Made by a program: the position numbers and the translations under genes. The notes under the pieces were generated by a model, which worked only from the letters and a program-made list of their open reading frames with translations, made no database searches and was not told the origin of the DNA. A DNA stretch of 64,000 nucleotides. Origin: Hyphomicrobiales bacterium (GTDB taxonomy: Bacteria; Pseudomonadota; Alphaproteobacteria; Rhizobiales; Rhizobiaceae). The stretch's first letter is position 1, and each line of letters begins with the position of its first letter. The DNA is taken from contig UCEY01000003.1 in the NCBI GenBank assembly GCA_900471605.1, positions 1-64,000 of the forward strand, written 5' to 3'. Of this stretch, positions 16,806 through 25,932 are shown in pieces.

Positions 16806-17444
16806 CTATGCCTTCAGCGCCGCCGCTTCCGACGCGAGCTTGGTGATGCCGGCCCAGTCGCCTGCCGAAACGAGGTCCTTCGGCGCCACCCAGGAGCCGC
16901 CGACGCAGATGACGTTCGGCAGCGACAGATAGTCGTTGGCGTTCTTCAGCGAAATGCCGCCGGTCGGGCAGAACAGTGTGCCGGCGAGCGGCGAGGACAA
17001 GGCCTTCAGGTAGGCTGCGCCGCCGGCCTGCTCGGCGGGGAAGAATTTCAGCACTTCGAAGCCGGCTTCGCGCAGCGTCATCACTTCGCTCGCGGTCGCA
17101 GCACCCGGCAGCAGCGGCACCGGAGAATCCTTGGCGGCGGAAAGCACGCCGGGGGTCACGCCGGGCGAAACGATGAAGGTCGAGCCTGCCTTGACCGCTG
17201 CTTCGTAGTCGCGCGCGTTCAGAATCGTGCCGGCGCCGACATTGGCGCCTTCGACTTCGGCGGCCACCGCCTTCACCGCATCGAGCGCGGCCGGCGTGCG
17301 CATGGTGATCTCGATCGCCTTCAGGCCGCCGGCGACCAGCGCGCGCGCCAGACCCACCGCCGACTTGGCGTCGTCGACGATCAGCACCGGCACCACCGGC
17401 TGCAGTTTCAGGATGGAAAGCAGCTTTTCGGTCTTGCCGGTCAT
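16806..17444 (-). CDS. eda: KDPG aldolase (2-dehydro-3-deoxy-phosphogluconate aldolase)
   Basis: A 212-residue class I aldolase of the Entner-Doudoroff pathway, splitting KDPG to pyruvate and glyceraldehyde 3-phosphate. The Schiff-base lysine lies in FEVLKFFPAEQAGG (about residue 132), the catalytic Glu in LKAIEITMRTP, and the phosphate-binding end in FCPTGGISLKN and VGGSWVAP. Length is normal. Rhizobia use the Entner-Doudoroff route as their main glucose pathway, so this is a central gene; edd and zwf are not in this window. Ribosome site: GGAGACCGC ahead of the ATG. Confidence 0.94.
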   Translation of the reverse strand: MTGKTEKLLSILKLQPVVPVLIVDDAKSAVGLARALVAGGLKAIEITMRTPAALDAVKAVAAEVEGANVGAGTILNARDYEAAVKAGSTFIVSPGVTPGVLSAAKDSPVPLLPGAATASEVMTLREAGFEVLKFFPAEQAGGAAYLKALSSPLAGTLFCPTGGISLKNANDYLSLPNVICVGGSWVAPKDLVSAGDWAGITKLASEAAALKA

Positions 17445-17609
17445 GATGCGGTCTCCGCTAAAACGATTGAAACGTTGAGGTCGAGATACCCCTCAAGGCC
17501 GTCATTGTCGAGAAAAAACAGGGCTCCACCATTGAACGGGTTTGCGGCACGCGGAGTTTGCACTAGGGTTGCAACAGTGTGTAAAACTTCCCCGGATGGC
17601 GGGCGTGGC

Positions 17610-18083
17610 ATGGCCAAGGAAATCGAACGCAAATTTCTGGTGAAGAGCGACGGTTGGCGTTCCGAGGTTTCGTCATCCTCGGCCTTCCTCCAGGCCTATA
17701 TCGCATACGGCGACGACCGCTCGGTGCGGGTGCGGATCATGGACGGCAAGCGCGCCAAGCTCACCATCAAGATCGGCCGGGAGCTGAGTGTCCGCGACGA
17801 ATTCGAATACGAAATTCCGCTTGCCGATGCCGAAGAGATGGCCGTCGCTGCCGTCGGCGTGGTGCTCGAAAAGACCCGCCACGAGATCCGGCACCAGGGC
17901 TATACCTGGGAAGTGGATGTCTATGGCGGAACCTACAAGGGGCTCGTGGTCGCCGAGGTGGAGATCGAGGACGAAGGCGCCCTGCCCGACATTCCCGACT
18001 GGATCGGCGAGGAGATCACCGGCGACCGGCGGTATTCCAACACTGTTATGGCGACCGAGGACTTGAGCGGAGAAATTCTGTAA
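17610..18083 (+). CDS. CYTH-domain protein (triphosphatase tunnel family)
   Basis: A 157-residue single-domain CYTH protein. The signature EIERKFLV is at residues 4-11, and the tunnel-lining charged residues follow: SVRVRIMDGKRAKLTIKIGR, EFEYEIPLADAEEM and GLVVAEVEIEDE. Small bacterial CYTH enzymes hydrolyse inorganic triphosphate or other triphosphates with a divalent metal. The gene ends TAATG, sharing one base with the start of the CHAD-domain gene, and CYTH and CHAD are fused in many other bacteria, so the two very likely work together on polyphosphate-related chemistry. The long upstream reading frame (from 16755) is an antisense shadow of eda. Confidence 0.92.
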   Translation: MAKEIERKFLVKSDGWRSEVSSSSAFLQAYIAYGDDRSVRVRIMDGKRAKLTIKIGRELSVRDEFEYEIPLADAEEMAVAAVGVVLEKTRHEIRHQGYTWEVDVYGGTYKGLVVAEVEIEDEGALPDIPDWIGEEITGDRRYSNTVMATEDLSGEIL

Positions 18084-19048
18084 TGGCCTACCGTCTGCGG
18101 CCCGCCAAACCCTTTACCGCCGAGTTCCGTTCGGTTGCGGAAAGCCAGCTTTCCCACGCGATCCGGCTGCTCGAAGACCAGCCGGAAGGCCCCCACGAAG
18201 CGGTGCACGACGCGCGAAAACGTTTCAAGCGGGTGCGCGCGCTGTACCGGTTGGTGCAGCCGGACGCAAAGGCCTTCCGCCGGCAGGAAAACACCCGCAT
18301 CCGCGACATGGCCCAGACGCTTTCGGCCGTGCGCGATGCGACCGCGCTGGTCGAGACGGTCGATTATCTCGCCACCCAGGCCGGTTCGGCGGAGGAAATG
18401 GCCGCGCTCGCCTTTGCCTCGAGGACCTTGATCGAGCGGCGCGACCGGATCGCCTCGGAGGAACACGACCTGCCGGCCAAGATGGCGGCCGCCGTGGCGA
18501 CCTGCCGGGAGGCGATCAAGGCGCTCGACCATCTCGACCTCGACGACGATCCGGAAAAGACGGCAAAACGGCTGGCGAAAGCCTGGAAGAACCAGCGACA
18601 GAAGGCGCTGGGCGCCCTTGCCGGCTGCGAGGAACACGCGGACGGCGAGGTCTATCACGAGCTGCGCAAATGCGGCCAGACCTACTGGATGCATCTTTCG
18701 CTGCTGGGCGGGATCTGGCCCTCCGCCATGCTCGCCAAGCAGCAACAGGCAAAGGCGCTGGTGGACCTGCTCGGCCACGAACACGACCTTTCGGTGCTGA
18801 CCGGGCTGGTCAACGAAAGCCCGGAACTGTTCGGCGACAGCGACACGCTGGCTCTGGTGCTCGGTTCCATCATCACCCGCCAGCAGGCGCTCAGGCACGA
18901 AGCGCTGGAAGCCGCCCACGAGGTGTTTGCCGACAGCGCCGAGACGGAGAGCGGGCTGATCGCCGTGCTCTGGGAAAAGGCCGCGACTGCGCCGCGCAAG
19001 GAGCGCCGTGCGGCAAAGCTGCACAGGGTGCATGAGGCCGCCGAGTAA
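18083..19048 (+). CDS. CHAD-domain protein
   Basis: A 321-residue all-helical CHAD protein. The conserved histidines lie in VHDARKRFKRVRALYRL (residues about 41-57), ELRKCGQTYW and LGHEHDLSVL; these and the many Lys/Arg residues form the basic channel that binds inorganic polyphosphate in characterised CHAD domains. It starts on the TAATG overlap with the CYTH gene. The pair probably senses or processes polyphosphate at granules. The trhO gene follows 45 bases later on the same strand but there is no known functional tie. Confidence 0.92.
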   Translation: MAYRLRPAKPFTAEFRSVAESQLSHAIRLLEDQPEGPHEAVHDARKRFKRVRALYRLVQPDAKAFRRQENTRIRDMAQTLSAVRDATALVETVDYLATQAGSAEEMAALAFASRTLIERRDRIASEEHDLPAKMAAAVATCREAIKALDHLDLDDDPEKTAKRLAKAWKNQRQKALGALAGCEEHADGEVYHELRKCGQTYWMHLSLLGGIWPSAMLAKQQQAKALVDLLGHEHDLSVLTGLVNESPELFGDSDTLALVLGSIITRQQALRHEALEAAHEVFADSAETESGLIAVLWEKAATAPRKERRAAKLHRVHEAAE

Positions 19049-19093
19049 AGAAACCGCGTTGCGCGGCGTGTCCTGACGCTGTATTTCAGCGCC

Positions 19094-20050
19094 ATGACCG
19101 AAAACATCATTCCCACCCGTCCGGAGACCCGCCCGGAAGCGACAGGCGCCTGGCTCGTCGCCGCGCTCTATCATTTCGCGCGTTTCGACCGCTATGAGAG
19201 CTTCCGTGAGCCGCTGCAGGCCTTCTGCGACGAAAACGGCATCAAGGGCACTCTGCTGATCGCCCGCGAGGGCATCAACGGCACCGTTGCCGGCTCCGAC
19301 GCGGCGATATCGGGTCTCCTCGCCTACCTGCGCGCCCAGCCGGAATTTACCGGCCTGGAGCACAAGGAAAGCCGCGCGTCGAAGATGCCCTTCCTGCGCA
19401 TGAAAGTGCGGCCGAAGAAGGAGATCGTGACGATGGGTGTCGAGGATATCGACCCCAACCGCATCGTCGGGACCTATGTCGATCCGAAGGACTGGAACGC
19501 ACTGATCTCCGATCCGGAAACGATCGTCATCGATACCCGCAACGACTACGAGACGGCGATCGGCATCTTCAAGGGCGCCGTCGATCCACAGACCAAGACG
19601 TTTCGCGAGTTTCCGGACTGGGTGAAGAACAATCCCGGCCTGCACAACAAGCCGAAGATCGCCATGTACTGCACCGGCGGCATCCGCTGCGAGAAGGCGA
19701 CCGCCTTCATGAAAGAACAGGGCTTCGACGAGGTCTTCCACCTGAAGGGCGGCATCCTGAAATATCTCGAAGAGGTGCCGCAGGAGGAAAGCCTCTGGGA
19801 AGGCGCCTGCTTCGTCTTCGACGACCGCGTCTCCGTCGAGCACGGTTTGAGGGAGGGCAACCACAAGCTCTGCCATGCCTGCCGCAGCCCGATCACAGCG
19901 GAAGAGGTGACCTCGCCCTATTACGAGGAAGGCGTCTCCTGCTCCACCTGCTACCCGACCCGCACCGAGGAAGACCGCGATCGCTACCGCCAGCGGCAGT
20001 TCCAGATCGCGCTCGCCAGGAAGCGTGGCGTCAAGCATATCGGCGGGTAA
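19094..20050 (+). CDS. trhO: tRNA uridine(34) hydroxylase (rhodanese family)
   Basis: A 318-residue protein of the YceA/TrhO group, which hydroxylates uridine 34 in the tRNA wobble position (oxygen-dependent route to 5-hydroxyuridine). The N-terminal acylphosphatase-like domain ([31 protein letters not shown]) is followed by a rhodanese domain with the catalytic cysteine in [12 protein letters not shown] (about residue 196) and a C-terminal segment with CHACRSP and CSTCYP, which may bind zinc. Length and motif order match the family throughout. Convergent with the Rid-family gene; a GC-rich inverted repeat around 20061-20080 separates them. Confidence 0.93.
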   Translation: MTENIIPTRPETRPEATGAWLVAALYHFARFDRYESFREPLQAFCDENGIKGTLLIAREGINGTVAGSDAAISGLLAYLRAQPEFTGLEHKESRASKMPFLRMKVRPKKEIVTMGVEDIDPNRIVGTYVDPKDWNALISDPETIVIDTRNDYETAIGIFKGAVDPQTKTFREFPDWVKNNPGLHNKPKIAMYCTGGIRCEKATAFMKEQGFDEVFHLKGGILKYLEEVPQEESLWEGACFVFDDRVSVEHGLREGNHKLCHACRSPITAEEVTSPYYEEGVSCSTCYPTRTEEDRDRYRQRQFQIALARKRGVKHIGG

Positions 20051-20095
20051 TCCTGCCTGCGCCGGTCCGGCCGGCGCGGGCGGAGGACCGCCGGC

Positions 20096-20494
20096 TCAAG
20101 CCGCCTGCGGTATCCGGGCGATCACCTTGATCTCGAAATCGAAACCGGCGAGCCAGTTGACGCCGACCGCCGTCCAGGTCGGATAGGGCGCCTCGCCGAT
20201 CACCTTTTCCCGCACGGCCATCATGGTCTCGAATTGGGACTGAGGGTCGGTATGAAAACTCGTGACGTCGATGACGTCACGGAACGTGCAGCCGGCTGCT
20301 TTCAGCACCGCGTCCAGATTGTCGAACGCAAGCTGAACCTGCTTTTCGAAATCAGGCTCCGGCGACCCATCCTGCCGGCTGCCGACCTGGCCGGAAACGA
20401 ACAGAAGGTCTCCCGAACGGATGGCCGCCGAATAGCGGTGCTGTTCGTAGAGCGCGTGCCGGCCGGCCGGGAAGATCGCTTCGCGTGAGCTCAT
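20096..20494 (-). CDS. Rid/YjgF-family protein lacking the catalytic arginine
   Basis: A 132-residue member of the RidA (YjgF/YER057c/UK114) superfamily, trimeric proteins whose archetype hydrolyses reactive imines. Seen: GDLLFVSGQVG, AFDNLDAVLKAAGCTFRDV, and the C-terminal strand FEIKVIARIP. In true RidA an Arg precedes the last strands (P-A-R-S); here the equivalent segment reads PTWTAVGV, with Trp in that place, so it belongs to one of the Rid subgroups not expected to have imine deaminase activity. Its promoter region carries a dense set of palindromic operators. No neighbouring biosynthetic gene hints at a substrate. Confidence 0.88.
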   Translation of the reverse strand: MSSREAIFPAGRHALYEQHRYSAAIRSGDLLFVSGQVGSRQDGSPEPDFEKQVQLAFDNLDAVLKAAGCTFRDVIDVTSFHTDPQSQFETMMAVREKVIGEAPYPTWTAVGVNWLAGFDFEIKVIARIPQAA

Positions 20495-20584
20495 TGTTTC
20501 ATTCCTTTTTGAAAGGCCGGTTTCCGCAGCATCCTGACGCTATCGGGATGGCTTCGGCTCTGGGGTATCCGGCCTTGGTTTCGT

Positions 20585-20667
20585 CATACGGGTGCGTTGA
20601 CATACGCCTCGTATGCATCCATATGCCGATATACGTCGCGTATGTCAATTAACATACGTGACGTATG
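20585..20667. promoter_or_regulatory. Cluster of CATACG-N3-CGTATG operators
   Basis: Two perfect 15-base palindromes, CATACGCCTCGTATG at 20601-20615 and CATACGTGACGTATG at 20653-20667, and a one-base variant TATACGTCGCGTATG at 20630-20644, plus a half-site CATACG at 20585-20590, lie 90-170 bases upstream of the Rid-family gene. The form (short inverted repeat with 3-base centre) is that of a TetR- or similar dimeric regulator. No regulator gene adjoins it; the facing DNA (20668-21014) has only short non-convincing frames. Confidence 0.75.
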
Positions 20668-20826
20668 CATAATGAAGAAGCATGGTATGAAGCCTGCCGG
20701 CGGGAGACGGTTTGGCGTGTGCCACGGACAGATTGGGCCGACGGTTCTCCGGTGAATAATCGCCAGCGGCGCTCCGCCGTCAGTCTTTCTTCTCGCAACA
20801 GAAATCCCCTGTTCTACCGGCAGGGT

Positions 20827-20976
20827 GGATCCTCGGGTCGAGCCCGAGGATGACGGGATGTGCGGGACCGCTGGCGACAATCGCCCAGCCCCGATCTAGC
20901 GTAATTTGGTGAGGCGTCTTTTAGAGCCCAGGGCACCACCTCTCGGTCGTCATCCTCGGGCGCGACCCGAGGATCC
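20827..20976. repeat. Inverted pair of GATCCTCGGG palindromic repeats
   Basis: GGATCCTCGGGTCGAGCCCG... at 20827-20855 and its near-exact reverse complement at 20948-20976 (one mismatch over 29 bases) flank about 90 bases. Each copy is itself a palindrome around CCTCGGG/CCCGAGG. A relative lies at 50281-50312. Such short palindromes are dispersed through rhizobial intergenic DNA. No gene is supported between 20668 and 21014. Confidence 0.8.
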
Positions 20977-21014
20977 AGAGCTCAGAACGCCATGCCCGCG
21001 TGAAGCGTCTGGCG

Positions 21015-23213
21015 TTACGCCGCCCCGCTCAAGCCTCCCGGCAGGCGGTTGCCGCGGTAGATCGCGTCGATCTTTTCCGATGACATCGGCTTGCCGAACA
21101 GATAGCCCTGCAGCTCGTCGCAGCCGGTGAGCCGCAATTGCAGGGCCTGCGCCTCGGTCTCGACGCCTTCGGCGGTGACCGGAATTTCCAGCGAGCGGGC
21201 CAGCGCCACCGTCGCCTGCAAGAGATCGACGGCACGGCCGCCCTCCTCCAGCGCATGCACCAGCGACTTGTCGATCTTCATCCGGTCGAAGCCGAACTGG
21301 CGCAGATACCCGACGCTCGAAAAACCAGCGCCGAAATCGTCGAGAGCGATCTTCACCCCGAGCTGTTTCAGCTTGGCGAGTGCGGCGCGGGCGCGGTCCG
21401 GGCTCTGGATGAAATAACCTTCGGTCATTTCGAGCGTGATGCGGGAAGGATCGGCACCAGTCTTGCGGAACACCGAGGCGACATGAACGGCAAATGCCGG
21501 GTCGCGAAACTGGCCGGGCGAAATGTTGACCGCGAGCTTGAGCTCCGGCCACAGCGCCAGCGTTTCGCAGGCGCGGTGCAGCACGAACAGGCCGAGCTGG
21601 TCTATGAGCCCGGTCGACTCGGCGATCGGGATGAACACGTCCGGAGACACCGGGCCGTAACCGGTGCGGTTCCAGCGCGCCAGCGCCTCGACGCCGATGA
21701 TCCGCCAGGTTCTTGCATCCACCACCGGCTGATAGACGACACTCAGTTCGCGGCGCTCGATGGCGATCCTGAGGTCGATTTCCAGCATGTTGCGCTCTTC
21801 GCGCTGTGCATCCATTTCCGGCCGGTAATATTCGGTCCGGCCACGGCCGGTTTCCTTGGCGTGATACATGGCCATGTCGGAACGCCGCACCAGTTCCTCG
21901 CCGGAGACCTTGCCGCGCGGAGAGAGCGCGACGCCGATGCAGGTACCGATCGTCGCCACTCTTTCGCCGATCACGAAGGGCTCGTCGAAGAAACCGAGAA
22001 TGCGGTCGCTCAGCATATCGACGACGCGCGCGATATCGGTGGTCGCCAGCGCGATGGCGAACTCGTCCCCGCCGACGCGCGCAAGCACCGCCGTATCCCC
22101 GACCAGCGTCTTGAGGCCGGCCGCCACGCCGCGGATCAGCTTGTCGCCGGTACCATGGCCATAGGCGTCGTTGACTTCCTTGAAGCCATCGAGATCGAGA
22201 TAAAGCAGCGCCACGTCATTGTTGTTACGGCGGCTCTGCGCCACCAGCGCATCGAGCGCGGCGAAGAAGCCGGCGCGGTTGAGCAGTCCGCTCAGCCGGT
22301 CGCTCATGGCCAGATGCCGCGCCGCCGCCTCGTCCGCCGTCAGGCGATTGAGCGTGTTGCTGCCGCTGACGAAGAGCAGCAGGAAGAACAGCCCGACCAT
22401 GGCGAGCGCGCAATAGACAAGCGGCCGGACCTGGAGATACCCCATGTCGCCCGGCCTGCGCGAATGCCAGACCAGCCCCTGCAGCACCTTGCCATGGATA
22501 TTGCGGATCTCCACCCTGTTCGACCCGGGATCCGAACCGCTCGCGAAACGAAGCCCGTCGATGACATAGGTGTCGGAAAGCTTCTGAACCTTGGCCTCGT
22601 CGAGATGCCGGGCAAAGACCAGGAAGCGGCGGTTCGTGACCGGTTGGTCGAGGTGTCCCGATTTCTGCCGGATCAGTGCGACGCCGACCGCCGCCACACC
22701 CTTTTCGGTCCCCACGAAGCCGGTTGCCTCCGGCAGGTTTTCCGCGCCGGCGGAACTGGCCTTGTCGAACAGCGTCCAGAGCGACGCGTCGAAATAGTCG
22801 CGCGGAGCCCAGCTCACCGGCGCACCGTCCTGATAGGCCAAAAGGACGTTCCGGTTCATGTCCATGACGATCGCGACGTCGAAGAGGTCGCTGTTGGCGG
22901 TCATGTCGCCATAGTTGCTGACGATCCAGGCCTGGTCACCGGCATAAACGAACTGGGCGGCGTCGTCCCAGGCGGCATAGTCGTTGAGCGTCGCATGCAG
23001 CTGCTCTTCGAAGGTCTGGATGGCGCCGGATGTCGTTTCCCGCGAGCGACCGTCATCGAGGCGGTTGGCGTAGTCGGCGATCCGGTCGATCGCGGTCAGG
23101 ATGAAGATCGTCACCAGCACCACGACCACTGCGAAGGCAAGCAGCATCGACGTCACGGCAGAGCGACGGCCAAGTGTTGCGGAGCGGCGGAAGCGGGACG
23201 GGAGAAGCCGCAT
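21015..23213 (-). CDS. CHASE4-like/GGDEF/EAL c-di-GMP signalling protein
   Basis: A 732-residue inner membrane protein. A basic N-terminus leads into a span (about residues 20-42), a periplasmic sensor of about 220 residues resembling CHASE4 (TFEEQLHATLNDYAAWDDA), a second span (VYCALAMVGLFFLLLFVSG, about 265-285), a GGDEF domain and an EAL domain. The cyclase motif RVGGDEFAI and the phosphodiesterase motifs VEALARW, EMTEGYF, DDFGAGFSS, KIDKSLV and AEGVETEAQ are all intact, so either activity is possible; in such hybrids usually one dominates. It probably tunes motility versus attachment in response to a periplasmic signal. Single gene, no obvious regulator next to it. Confidence 0.93.
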   Translation of the reverse strand: MRLLPSRFRRSATLGRRSAVTSMLLAFAVVVVLVTIFILTAIDRIADYANRLDDGRSRETTSGAIQTFEEQLHATLNDYAAWDDAAQFVYAGDQAWIVSNYGDMTANSDLFDVAIVMDMNRNVLLAYQDGAPVSWAPRDYFDASLWTLFDKASSAGAENLPEATGFVGTEKGVAAVGVALIRQKSGHLDQPVTNRRFLVFARHLDEAKVQKLSDTYVIDGLRFASGSDPGSNRVEIRNIHGKVLQGLVWHSRRPGDMGYLQVRPLVYCALAMVGLFFLLLFVSGSNTLNRLTADEAAARHLAMSDRLSGLLNRAGFFAALDALVAQSRRNNNDVALLYLDLDGFKEVNDAYGHGTGDKLIRGVAAGLKTLVGDTAVLARVGGDEFAIALATTDIARVVDMLSDRILGFFDEPFVIGERVATIGTCIGVALSPRGKVSGEELVRRSDMAMYHAKETGRGRTEYYRPEMDAQREERNMLEIDLRIAIERRELSVVYQPVVDARTWRIIGVEALARWNRTGYGPVSPDVFIPIAESTGLIDQLGLFVLHRACETLALWPELKLAVNISPGQFRDPAFAVHVASVFRKTGADPSRITLEMTEGYFIQSPDRARAALAKLKQLGVKIALDDFGAGFSSVGYLRQFGFDRMKIDKSLVHALEEGGRAVDLLQATVALARSLEIPVTAEGVETEAQALQLRLTGCDELQGYLFGKPMSSEKIDAIYRGNRLPGGLSGAA

Positions 23214-23273
23214 CGAAGACCTCGTGAAGTCCTACATCTTTCGCGGGTATTCCTTCAGATAGCGTTAAAGCAA

Positions 23274-23305
23274 GAGGCCGGCGCTCACACTTGAGCGCCG
23301 GCCTC
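23274..23305 (-). terminator. Terminator of the metNIQ operon
   Basis: A perfect 13-bp stem GAGGCCGGCGCTC/GAGCGCCGGCCTC with a 6-base loop, followed on the minus strand by TTGCTTTAA, 23 bases after the metQ stop. Confidence 0.75.
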
Positions 23306-23328
23306 GAAGAATTTTCGAAAGTTCGGTA

Positions 23329-24105
23329 TTACCAGGCCGCGATGACGGCACCCTTGAACTGGGTATTGACGAAATCCTTCACCGGAGCACTGTGATAGGC
23401 CTCGATCAGGGTCTTCACCCAGGCTGCATCCTTGTCCTTGGACTTGACGGCGATCACGTTGATGTAAGGGGCCTTTTCGCCTTCCCGGGCGATCGGATCG
23501 GTCTTCGGGTTGAGGCCGGCTTCCAATGCGTAGTTGGTGTTGATGACCGAGGCGTCGACGTCGTCGAGCGAGCGCGGCAGCTGCGCGGCGTCGAGTTCGG
23601 CGAACTCGATCTTCTTCGGGTTCTCAGTGACGTCGGCCGGGCCGATCTTCAGGCCCTTGGCGGCGTTGACCTTGATCAAGCCCTGGTCGGCGAGGATGAG
23701 CAGCGCGCGGCCGCCATTGGTCGGGTCGTTCGGGATGGCGACCGTGGCGCCCTGCTTCAGTTCGGCGAGGCTCTTCACCTTCTTGGAATAGACGCCCATC
23801 GGGAAGTTGACGGTCTGGGCGACGCTGACGAGGTCGAACTTGCGATCCTTGACCTGGTTGTCGAGATAGGGCTGGTGCTGGAAGGAATTGGCGTTGAGTT
23901 CGCCATCCGCCAGTGCCTGGTTCGGCACCACGTAATCGGAGAATTCGAGGATCTGGATGTTGAGGCCCTTGGTGGCCGCGATTTCCTTGACCTTTTCCAT
24001 GATCTGGGCATGCGGGCCGGGCGTGACGCCGATCTTGATGTCTTCGGCAAGCGCCGAACCGGCTGCGAAGGCGGCGAGTGCGGCCGCGATGATGAGCTTC
24101 TTCAT
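23329..24105 (-). CDS. metQ: Methionine ABC transporter, substrate-binding protein
   Basis: A 258-residue NlpA/MetQ-type binding protein. The signal peptide MKKLIIAAALAAFAAGSALA has an AxA cleavage site with no lipobox Cys, so the protein is periplasmic and soluble, as in other rhizobia. The mature part starts EDIKIGVTPGPHAQIMEKVK, the typical MetQ opening, and SFQHQPYLDNQ, IPNDPTNGGRALLIL and INTNYALEAGL are conserved ligand-site segments. It is last in metN-metI-metQ order, 68 bases behind metI, with the ribosome site CCAAGGAGACACTC. It delivers D/L-methionine, or a related amino acid, to MetNI. Confidence 0.93.
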   Translation of the reverse strand: MKKLIIAAALAAFAAGSALAEDIKIGVTPGPHAQIMEKVKEIAATKGLNIQILEFSDYVVPNQALADGELNANSFQHQPYLDNQVKDRKFDLVSVAQTVNFPMGVYSKKVKSLAELKQGATVAIPNDPTNGGRALLILADQGLIKVNAAKGLKIGPADVTENPKKIEFAELDAAQLPRSLDDVDASVINTNYALEAGLNPKTDPIAREGEKAPYINVIAVKSKDKDAAWVKTLIEAYHSAPVKDFVNTQFKGAVIAAW

Positions 24106-24173
24106 GAGTGTCTCCTTGGGTTTCGTTTTTGGGCACGCCAGTCTTGGAAGGCTGGATTTCCGGGATTGGAGTG

Positions 24174-24842
24174 TCAGGTCTTGCGGTTGCGCTTGTCGAA
24201 GCGACGAGCGAGCGCGTCGCCGGCGCTCTGGATCGCCTGGACGACCACGATCAGCACCACGACGACGGCAAGCATCACATCCGGCATGAAACGCTGGTAG
24301 CCGTAACGGATGCCGAGATCGCCCAAGCCCCCGCCGCCGACCGCACCGACCATCGCCGAATAACCGACCAGGCTGACGAGGGTGAGCGTCAGCGCCAGCG
24401 TCAGGCCGGGCTTTGCTTCGGCGAGCAGCACCTTGAAGACGATCTGCAGCGGCGTGGCGCCCATGGCGCGGGCGGCCTCGATCAGGCCCTTGTCGACCTC
24501 GCGGATCGCCGCCTCGGCAAGCCGGGCGACGAACGGAATGGTGGCGACGGTCAGCGGCACGATCGCCGCATAGGTGCCGATCGAGGTGCCGGTGACGAGG
24601 CGCGTGAACGGGATGATCGCCACGACCAGGATGATGAACGGCGTCGAGCGCGCCGCATTGACGATCGCGCCGATGATGCGGTTCGAAACGGGAGCCGGGA
24701 AAAGCTCGCCCTTGCCGCTGGTGGCAAGGAACACGCCGATCGGAAGGCCGATCAGCGAACCGATCAGGCCGGCGGCAACCACCATCTGCAGGGTCTGCCA
24801 CAGCGCCTTCGAGAGCAGGCTGAAAAGCATATCAGGCGACAT
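24174..24842 (-). CDS. metI: Methionine ABC transporter, permease
   Basis: A 222-residue inner membrane permease with five spans. The EAA loop that docks on the ATPase is visible as [19 protein letters not shown] (about residues 126-144). [17 protein letters not shown] and [19 protein letters not shown] are MetI signatures. Its ATG lies 11 bases inside the end of metN, so the two are translationally coupled; an earlier in-frame start in the ORF lies deep within metN and is not credible. Confidence 0.93.
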   Translation of the reverse strand: MSPDMLFSLLSKALWQTLQMVVAAGLIGSLIGLPIGVFLATSGKGELFPAPVSNRIIGAIVNAARSTPFIILVVAIIPFTRLVTGTSIGTYAAIVPLTVATIPFVARLAEAAIREVDKGLIEAARAMGATPLQIVFKVLLAEAKPGLTLALTLTLVSLVGYSAMVGAVGGGGLGDLGIRYGYQRFMPDVMLAVVVVLIVVVQAIQSAGDALARRFDKRNRKT

Positions 24843-25932
24843 AACCGAGCACCTCCGTGGAAAGGCCGGTTGCGGCATAGAAACGCTCGGCCCGCTCGGT
24901 GACGGCGGGATCGGCCGGATAGGCGACCACCAGCGAACCATAGGGCTCGCCGGCGATCTCCTCGATCGTGCCGGCGAGGATGTTGACGTCCGCGCCAAGC
25001 TCGGTGACCAGCCGGGCGGTCAGCGGCTGGAAGGCGGTCGCGCCGAAGAAGATCAGCCGCACCAGCACGCGGTCGCCGGCAGACGGCTGCGGCTTCAGGT
25101 TCGAGCGGATCCAGTCCGGCAGGTTGGTGCCGAGTGCGGCCGACAGAAGCGAGCGCGTCGTCTCATGTTTGGCGCCGGTGAAGACGTCGAAGGTGCGGCC
25201 AGCCTCGACGATTCTGCCGCGGTCGATCACCGCCACATCCGAGGCAATGGTCTTCACCACCTCCATCTCGTGGGTGATCAAAAGCACGGTGAGGCCAAGT
25301 TCGGCATTGATGCGCTTCAGGAGCGCCAGGATCGACTGCGTCGTTTCCGGGTCGAGCGCCGACGTTGCCTCGTCGGAGAGCAGCAGTTTCGGCGACGTGG
25401 CGAGCGCCCGGGCGATACCGATGCGCTGCTTCTGGCCGCCGGATAGCTCCGCCGGATAGCGGTCCGACTTGTCGCCGAGGCCGACCAGGTCGAGAAGCGG
25501 CGCCACCTTGGCCCTGATTGCCGCGCGGTCGAGGCCGGCGATCTCCAGCGGCAGCGCGACATTGTCGAAGGCGGTGCGCGAGGAGAGAAGATTGAAATGC
25601 TGGAAGATCATGCCGATCTCGCGACGCAGATCCCGAAGCCCCGTCTCGGAAAGGCCGCCGACCTCGACGCCATCGACGACGACGCGGCCGGAAGTCGCTT
25701 TCTCCAGCCCGTTGACGAGCCGGATCAGCGTCGACTTGCCGGCGCCCGAACGGCCAATGATGCCGGTGATGGCGCCGCGCGCAACGGACAGGTCGACGCC
25801 GTCAAGCGCGGTGAACTGGTTCTGGTCGCCCGCATCGCCGAAGCGCTTGGTCACCGCCTCGAACGCGACCATGGGTGTGGCCGTTGCCACCGGATGAGGC
25901 TCGGTTCGAACCGCGGCATTGGGGAATGTCAT
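24832..25932 (-). CDS. metN: Methionine ABC transporter, ATP-binding protein
   Basis: A 366-residue ATPase. Walker [10 protein letters not shown] (about residues 60-68), Q-loop IFQHFNLL, signature LSGGQKQR, Walker [14 protein letters not shown] and the switch His in LLITHEMEV are all present. From about residue 285 comes the C-terminal NIL domain that binds methionine and shuts the transporter by trans-inhibition ([15 protein letters not shown]). It leads the operon. The N-terminal 20 residues are a variable extension. The 245 bases upstream contain no gene, and I could not recognise a SAM-II riboswitch there. Confidence 0.93.
   Translation of the reverse strand: MTFPNAAVRTEPHPVATATPMVAFEAVTKRFGDAGDQNQFTALDGVDLSVARGAITGIIGRSGAGKSTLIRLVNGLEKATSGRVVVDGVEVGGLSETGLRDLRREIGMIFQHFNLLSSRTAFDNVALPLEIAGLDRAAIRAKVAPLLDLVGLGDKSDRYPAELSGGQKQRIGIARALATSPKLLLSDEATSALDPETTQSILALLKRINAELGLTVLLITHEMEVVKTIASDVAVIDRGRIVEAGRTFDVFTGAKHETTRSLLSAALGTNLPDWIRSNLKPQPSAGDRVLVRLIFFGATAFQPLTARLVTELGADVNILAGTIEEIAGEPYGSLVVAYPADPAVTERAERFYAATGLSTEVLGYVA

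Noticed and set aside
17933-20038. A 701-codon minus-strand frame
   Set aside because: Antisense of CHAD and trhO, which have clear family motifs.
20097-20130. RidA-family tail IPQAA considered as a third copy of the LVPQPA tail repeat
   Set aside because: Only a few residues agree and the DNA match is short and gapped; chance similarity is enough.
20665-20853. A 62-codon plus-strand frame (and a 27-codon one inside it) next to the CATACG cluster
   Set aside because: Runs into a dispersed palindrome, no HTH or other motif, composition unlike coding DNA; could at most be a remnant.
21138-23294. A 718-codon plus-strand frame opposite the GGDEF-EAL gene
   Set aside because: Antisense shadow; both signalling domains with intact motifs are encoded on the minus strand.
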